The translations under genes were made by a program, and so were the position numbers. The notes beneath the pieces were generated by a model. That model ran no database searches. It was not told the DNA's origin and saw only the letters and a program-made list of their open reading frames with translations. Below, piece after piece: positions 15,388 to 19,603 of a stretch of 19,603 nucleotides of DNA. Each line of letters opens with the position of its first letter. Position 1 is the first letter of the stretch. The stretch is from an uncultured Bacteroidota bacterium. Its GTDB lineage: Bacteria > Bacteroidota > Bacteroidia > Bacteroidales > P3. Location: positions 1 through 19,603 of the forward strand of contig CACXCY010000022.1 in assembly GCA_902766265.1 (NCBI GenBank). The letters run 5' to 3'.

Positions 15388-16077
15388 ATGAAGCATCTGT
15401 TGTCGAAAAGCCGCTACATTAGGGGACTGCAATGTACAAAGGCATTATACTTGGATACTTTCTGCCCTGAATTGGCTCGAGTGAGTTATGAGACACGACA
15501 GAAATTCGCCGTAGGGCGTTCGTTCGAGCGCATGTTCAAAGACACTTTTCCCGATGGTATTGACATCAGCCAGCAACTGAAAGGCCGTATCGACCGTTAT
15601 GCCGACCTCACCACCGAATTGTTGAAACAGGAGGGGGCAGTATCAATCTTTGAGGCGGGATTCTGCTATGACGGTGTGCTTGTTTTGGCCGATGTTCTAC
15701 ATAAGTCGGCTGACGGCACCATCGATGTCTATGAGGTCAAAAACACGAGCCACGTCACCTCTGTCATCCGAAACGATGTCTACGTCCAATATTATGTAAT
15801 CAGTCATTGCATAGATAATCTGCATGGATTCAGTGTTGTGTATCGTGGCGAGAACAGCGGGACGGCGTCGGTTCCTGATTTTTGCTATGAGGATCTCACA
15901 GAAGAAGCAGTGTTGCAGCAGGAGATTGTATGCAAGAATGTTGCCGCATTCAAGGAGGTGCTGTGCGGCATGGAGCCATCCATGGAAATGGGCGCTCAGT
16001 GCGACACCCCGTACGAATGTCCGTACAAGCAATACTGTCGTGGTGAAATGGCTGTGCAGACAAATTTACAAATATAA
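15388..16077 (+). CDS. stand-alone Cas4/DUF2779-like PD-(D/E)XK nuclease domain protein
   Basis: The 229-residue protein opens with LLSKSRYIRGLQCTKALYLD, the N-terminal signature of DUF2779-associated and Cas4-like nucleases. Active-site candidates are Glu89, Asp102 (VLVLADVLH), Glu116 and Lys118 (DVYEVKN), then Gln134/Tyr135 of the RecB-type Q-x-x-Y helix. Cys16 together with Cys205, Cys211 and Cys217 (CDTPYECPYKQYC) would form the iron-sulphur cluster typical of these enzymes. Full DUF2779 proteins are about twice this length with a C-terminal RNase H-like domain; here the protein stops after the last Cys and aroB begins 22 bp later. No cas genes are near. Likely a DNA exonuclease or nickase, with the biological role unknown. 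It begins 2 bp after the barrel gene. Confidence 0.78.
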   Translation: MKHLLSKSRYIRGLQCTKALYLDTFCPELARVSYETRQKFAVGRSFERMFKDTFPDGIDISQQLKGRIDRYADLTTELLKQEGAVSIFEAGFCYDGVLVLADVLHKSADGTIDVYEVKNTSHVTSVIRNDVYVQYYVISHCIDNLHGFSVVYRGENSGTASVPDFCYEDLTEEAVLQQEIVCKNVAAFKEVLCGMEPSMEMGAQCDTPYECPYKQYCRGEMAVQTNLQI

Positions 16078-16099
16078 TCCTTCAACAATTATCAACTAT

Positions 16100-17146
16100 A
16101 TGATTCCACGTATATTACTTCCTGGCCGTACTTCAGCTCTCAGTTCGCTGAACCGTCTCTTGAAGAACAGTAGATACCAAGGTGCCAAATACTTCATTCT
16201 GTTGGATGAAAATACATACAATCAGTGTCTACCGCTACTGATATCACATGTATCGGCACTGGAGGAGGCCGAATTGCTGGAGGTGCCTGTTGGGGAGGAG
16301 GCCAAAACCATTGAGACGGCTACCCAATTGTGGGGCGCGTTGTTGGATAGTCATGCCGACCGTAATGCCGTCATCCTCAATCTGGGAGGTGGGTGCGTCA
16401 GTGATTTGGGTGGCTTTGTGGCTGCTGGCTATAAGCGTGGCGTCCGCTTCGTTAATGTCCCTACCACATTGGTGGCTATGGTTGATGCCGCCATCGGAGG
16501 CAAGACGGCTGTCAATCTTAAAGGGGTGAAAAATCAAGTGGGTTTTTTCTATCAACCAGATGCAATATGCATAGAACCAGCATTTCTTGATACTTTGCAA
16601 TCTGCTGAACTGTCTTTGGGGTTGTGGGAGATGCTTAAGACATTTGCCCTCGCCAACCCATTGCAGTACCACACCCTCTGTCGGCAGATGGTTACGGGAA
16701 ATGTTGCGCTGACGGACGAGATGATTAAAGAATGCGTCAATATCAAAAGCAACATCGTTCGACAAGACCCCACTGAGCATGGTATCAGGAAGATGCTGAA
16801 TTTTGGCCACACTTTCGGGCATGCCATCGAGGCCTATAGCCATCTTCCGCACGGTACGGCCGTAGGGTTGGGGATGTGGTGTTCATTCTATCTGTCTTAC
16901 AGAAAGATGGATTTGGATAAAGAAATCCTTGACGCCTATACGGAGACGTTGAAGTCGTCCGTCAGTGTGCCCCGTTATTCTTTAAAGGACACAGAACCGA
17001 TTCTTCAGTACATGCGGAAGGATAAGAAGAATTTTGATGAGTTGATTCTATGTGTGTTGCTGCAGCAGATAGGTGTGCCTGTGATTGATGTGCCTGTGGA
17101 TGAAAATGAAATTCGCGATACCTTGTTATCGCTTGGAAAATTGTAG
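16100..17146 (+). CDS. aroB: 3-dehydroquinate synthase
   Basis: The start is taken as the ATG at 16100, after the stop of the preceding gene, giving 348 residues, the usual length. A longer in-frame reading back to 15824 overlaps the nuclease gene and is rejected. Family motifs are clear: LNLGGGCVSDLGGFVAAGYKRG and FVNVPTTLVAMVDAAIGGKTAVNLKGVKNQVGFFY. The expected zinc ligands are Glu177 (LWEMLK), His237 (NFGHTFGHAIE) and His251 (LPHGTAV). The NAD-dependent cytosolic enzyme converts DAHP to 3-dehydroquinate, step two of the shikimate pathway to chorismate and aromatic amino acids. It is followed after 2 bp by the U32 gene. Confidence 0.96.
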   Translation: MIPRILLPGRTSALSSLNRLLKNSRYQGAKYFILLDENTYNQCLPLLISHVSALEEAELLEVPVGEEAKTIETATQLWGALLDSHADRNAVILNLGGGCVSDLGGFVAAGYKRGVRFVNVPTTLVAMVDAAIGGKTAVNLKGVKNQVGFFYQPDAICIEPAFLDTLQSAELSLGLWEMLKTFALANPLQYHTLCRQMVTGNVALTDEMIKECVNIKSNIVRQDPTEHGIRKMLNFGHTFGHAIEAYSHLPHGTAVGLGMWCSFYLSYRKMDLDKEILDAYTETLKSSVSVPRYSLKDTEPILQYMRKDKKNFDELILCVLLQQIGVPVIDVPVDENEIRDTLLSLGKL

Positions 17147-17148
17147 CG

Positions 17149-19038
17149 ATGAAGCAATTAGAGTTACTGTCTCCCGCCAAAAATGCTGAGCAAGGCATTG
17201 CTGCCGTCAACCATGGTGCTGATGCAGTCTATATCGGTGCGCCTCTTTTTGGTGCACGTTCGGCAGCAGGCAACAGCATAGAGGATATCGGCCGTCTCGT
17301 GAGTCATGCCCACTTGTATGGTGCCAAAGTGTACGCTACGGTCAATACGCTGCTGTTTGATAACGAGATAGATGCTGCGCATGATTTGATATGGCAACTA
17401 TATGATATCGGCACCGACGCGCTGATTGTCCAGGATATGGGGCTCCTTGAGATTGACTTGCCTCCCATCGCACTTCATGCCAGTACGCAGACGCACAATA
17501 TCGCCCCTGAGCGTATCAAGTTCCTTGAGAATGTGGGTTTTCAGCGGGTAATCCTGGCGCGCGAGACCTCGTTGGAACAGATGCGAGCCCTCCGTCAGCT
17601 CACTTCCGTGGAGTTGGAGTCCTTCGTGCAAGGAGCCCTCTGTGTGTGTTATAGCGGCCAGTGCTATATGAGCCAGTATCTTAGCGGACGTAGTGGCAAT
17701 CGCGGTTGTTGTGCGCAGCCCTGCCGCTCCTCCTACGACCTCTACGGCCAAACATCGACAGGCAAAGAGTTGCGCTTGTTGCGACGCGGCGAGCACCTGT
17801 TGTCGCTCAAAGATTTCAACGCGAGCCAACATATTGCATCCATGATAGATGCGGGTATTACCTCATTCAAGATTGAGGGGCGCTTAAAGGATCTCTCGTA
17901 TGTGAAGAATGTCACGGCGTATTACAGGCAACTGTTGGATCGGCTGCTGGAAGGGCGTCCCGACTGTCGGGCTGCTTCGGACGGGGTGACTCGATTTTTC
18001 TTTACTCCCGACTTGGAACGCACGTTCAACCGCGGATTTACAGATTATTGCCTCAACATGACGGCGAGTCGCGACGGCGGCACTCAGAGCGGACGTCAGA
18101 AGATGGCTTCGCGAGCCACGCAGAAATCTCTCGGCAAGAAGATAGCCACTGTTGTCCGTACAGACCGTACCACCGTCACCGTGCGCACGACGGAAGCACT
18201 TTCGGCGGGCGACGGGCTCTGTTTCTTCAATACGGATGGTGTTTTGGAAGGGTTTGGTGTCAACCGTCAGGAACGTGTCGCCACCAACGTGGTGCGCATA
18301 CAGCCGCATCGGATGCCCCCCGGCATTGCCGTCGGAGCTACCCTTTGGCGCAACAACGACTTCGCCTTTGAGAAACTGTTGCAGGGCTCCACCTCGGAGC
18401 GCAAGATACCCCTCGCTTTGTCGCTTTCGGAGTCGGTCGACGGCTTTGTTCTCGAGGCGCGCGACGCCAATGGGACGACTGCCTCCGTTGCCATCACTCA
18501 GGAGAAAACACCTGCCCGCGACGGACAGAGGGCGACCGAGCAAATGGAGCGGCAACTCTCGAAGTTGGGCGATACACCGTTTGCACTGCAGACCATTGAG
18601 ATACATCTTTCCACGGCCTATTTTCTGCCTGCCTCTGTCCTTAACGACCTCCGCCGCCAGGTCATCGCCAAACTGACAGAGAAGCGCATCGCGGAACGCC
18701 GTCCACGGGATGTCCACTTTGCGGCTAATGCTGTTCCCTACGTGACGGCTTCGGTGGACTATCGCGCCAATATCGTCAACGGCAAAGCGGCGCAGTTCTA
18801 CCAACGCCACGGTGTCGCCCAATGGGAGTATGGGCTGGATCGCACCCACGATTACGCGGGTAAAGCGCTGATGACCACCAAGTACTGCCTGCGCTACGAG
18901 TTGGGGATGTGTCTGTGGGACCCTGCCAACAAGGAACGCGGACCACTCTATCTGCGCAACAATAAGAACCTGTTTCTGTTGAACTTCGATTGCACCCGTT
19001 GCGAGATGCAGATTCTCCCTGCCGAGCCGGCAGAATAA
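17149..19038 (+). CDS. U32 family protein, RlhA-like (probable RNA hydroxylase)
   Basis: The 629-residue protein starts with the U32 signature ELLSPAKNAEQGIAAVNHGADAVYIG. It contains the core motif at 158-195 (ESFVQGALCVCYSGQC, SGNRGCCAQPCR), whose Cys165, Cys172, Cys188 and Cys192 correspond to the conserved iron-sulphur ligands. A middle domain follows, and the protein closes with FDCTRCEMQIL. The length is near that of E. coli RlhA (23S rRNA C2501 hydroxylation) and well above TrhP/YegQ (tRNA U34). Old annotations as a collagenase or peptidase are probably wrong for this group. Whether the target is rRNA or tRNA cannot be decided here. It is last in the operon, directly after aroB. Confidence 0.9.
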   Translation: MKQLELLSPAKNAEQGIAAVNHGADAVYIGAPLFGARSAAGNSIEDIGRLVSHAHLYGAKVYATVNTLLFDNEIDAAHDLIWQLYDIGTDALIVQDMGLLEIDLPPIALHASTQTHNIAPERIKFLENVGFQRVILARETSLEQMRALRQLTSVELESFVQGALCVCYSGQCYMSQYLSGRSGNRGCCAQPCRSSYDLYGQTSTGKELRLLRRGEHLLSLKDFNASQHIASMIDAGITSFKIEGRLKDLSYVKNVTAYYRQLLDRLLEGRPDCRAASDGVTRFFFTPDLERTFNRGFTDYCLNMTASRDGGTQSGRQKMASRATQKSLGKKIATVVRTDRTTVTVRTTEALSAGDGLCFFNTDGVLEGFGVNRQERVATNVVRIQPHRMPPGIAVGATLWRNNDFAFEKLLQGSTSERKIPLALSLSESVDGFVLEARDANGTTASVAITQEKTPARDGQRATEQMERQLSKLGDTPFALQTIEIHLSTAYFLPASVLNDLRRQVIAKLTEKRIAERRPRDVHFAANAVPYVTASVDYRANIVNGKAAQFYQRHGVAQWEYGLDRTHDYAGKALMTTKYCLRYELGMCLWDPANKERGPLYLRNNKNLFLLNFDCTRCEMQILPAEPAE

Positions 19039-19110
19039 ACGCTTTTTCCAATAAAATACAGACAGTCACCACAGAGCGCGCCGCATGGGGGCGATATAGA
19101 CGTGCCGTCG

Positions 19111-19297
19111 GGGCAGGTCGCGGGCAGGTAGCCGTCGGGTTGCTCCCAGGTAGCGCGTAGGTTGCTTCCAGGTAGGGTGTGGATTGCTTTCCGTTCGTGT
19201 GTGATTCGTATTCTCCCCGTATCCTCCTCTTGTCTTCCTCTTGTCTTCCTCTTATCTAATTCTTATCTAATACTTATCTTCCTCTTATCTGGCTCAT
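19111..19297. repeat. 11-bp phased tandem array between convergent genes (17 units)
   Basis: The stretch divides into 17 units of exactly 11 bp. The left half has GGGCAGGTCGC, GGGCAGGTAGC, TCCCAGGTAGC and GCGTAGGTTGC. The right half is pyrimidine-rich: ATCCTCCTCTT at 19221, GTCTTCCTCTT at 19232 and 19243, ATCTAATTCTT, ATCTAATACTT and ATCTTCCTCTT at 19276. The register is kept throughout while the sequence drifts. It lies between the 3' ends of the U32 gene and the tryptophanase gene. The rest of the spacer (19039-19110, 19298-19358) shows no gene and no clear terminator for the plus-strand operon. Confidence 0.88.
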
Positions 19298-19358
19298 GGT
19301 ATGTGGATGATGTGCTTGTGATGGAACTATATGGAAATGTGAATGTTGTTGTAAAAGT

Positions 19359-19391
19359 AAAGAGGGAAGGCCCGACGGGCCTTCCCTCTTT
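19359..19391 (-). terminator. rho-independent terminator of the tryptophanase gene
   Basis: A perfect 15-bp stem (19359-19373 with 19377-19391) with a 3-nt loop begins 23 bp after the stop codon at 19415 and is followed on the minus strand by ACTTTTAC. It could also stop plus-strand transcripts, though its T-run on that side is short. Confidence 0.92.
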
Positions 19392-19414
19392 GGTGTTGCA
19401 TATGGAGCGACGGC

Positions 19415-19603
19415 TTATTTGCCGAGACGTTCCAGCTGTACGGTGAAGTGGCGCATCAGCTTGGCTTCCCAGGTAATCTTCACGCCACGGGTGATTTTGG
19501 CACGGCGGTCGTAGAGGTTCTTGCAGGCAGCGGCGATAACGTCCATGTGGTTGTCTGTATAGACGCGGCGCGGGATGCAGAGGCACACGAAGTCGAGGCC
19601 CCC
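19415..19603 (-). CDS. tnaA: tryptophanase, C-terminal 62 residues (gene runs off the window)
   Basis: Reading the minus strand from the window edge to TAA at 19415-19417 gives 62 residues ending a beta-eliminating lyase: LCIPRRVYTDNHMDVIAAAC, then ITWEAKLMRHFTVQLERLGK. IPRxxYTxxHMD is shared by tryptophanase and tyrosine phenol-lyase. The His in MRHFT aligns with His463 of E. coli tryptophanase, where tyrosine phenol-lyase has Phe, so tryptophanase is preferred. The PLP enzyme splits tryptophan into indole, pyruvate and ammonia. The N-terminal part, PLP lysine and promoter lie outside. A strong terminator follows the stop codon. Confidence 0.85.
   Translation of the reverse strand, partial: GGLDFVCLCIPRRVYTDNHMDVIAAACKNLYDRRAKITRGVKITWEAKLMRHFTVQLERLGK

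Noticed and set aside
15824..16099. Extended N-terminus of AroB
   Set aside because: The extra 92 codons overlap the nuclease gene in another frame, and the ATG at 16100 gives a full-length AroB.
17884..18849. 321-codon minus-strand frame opposite the U32 gene
   Set aside because: It is an antisense shadow of a well-conserved coding region and shows no domain.

Overview
The window looks like chromosomal DNA of an uncultured or uncommon Bacteroidales (phylum Bacteroidota). Four lines of evidence support this: BamA, Skp/OmpH, UppS and a PorG-like protein lie in the order known from Porphyromonas; several secreted proteins end in C-terminal sorting domains of the type IX secretion system (T9SS); the visible promoters have the Bacteroidota -7 element TAnnTTTG; and ribosome binding sites are weak. 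No rRNA, tRNA, transposase, phage gene or CRISPR array is visible.

Layout. Positions 1-457 are non-coding and rich in repeats. A minus-strand gene for a beta-propeller-like T9SS cargo protein follows (458-2491). Positions 2492-3104 are non-coding and include another repeat array. From 9987 down to 3181 runs a minus-strand envelope-biogenesis operon: DUF4837 lipoprotein, porG-like barrel, uppS, (repeat array), bamA, two ompH/skp genes, then a clear terminator. Near 10058-10084 is a symmetrical pair of divergent promoter elements. On the plus side of it lies a T9SS-secreted SGNH/DUF4886 esterase-like gene (10264-11316), which converges on an extended-SDR reductase gene (11367-12353, minus). A well-formed promoter at 12475-12502 starts a tight plus-strand operon: cysteine-repeat T9SS cargo protein, outer-membrane barrel, stand-alone Cas4/DUF2779-like PD-(D/E)XK nuclease, aroB, and a U32 protein resembling RlhA. 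The right end holds the last 62 codons of a minus-strand tryptophanase gene with a strong terminator.

How the genes work together. The minus operon combines outer-membrane protein assembly (BamA and Skp chaperones), undecaprenyl-diphosphate supply (UppS) and a T9SS barrel (PorG-like). Three proteins encoded in the same window carry T9SS sorting domains. In the plus operon aroB sits 2 bp from a U32 gene. Known U32 RNA hydroxylases depend on prephenate, a product of the shikimate/chorismate pathway, so the pairing may be functional.

The most unusual observation is in the intergenic DNA. Four separate spacers (178-342, 2943-3074, 7024-7309, 19111-19297) are built from units exactly 11 bp long. 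The unit sequence differs between spacers and drifts along each array, yet I find no register slip over up to 26 consecutive units. A fifth array at 34-113 has a 22-bp unit, which is twice 11. The 178-342 array is also an inverted repeat of about 130 bp with a 42-bp perfect palindrome at its centre. All the arrays lie 3' of genes.
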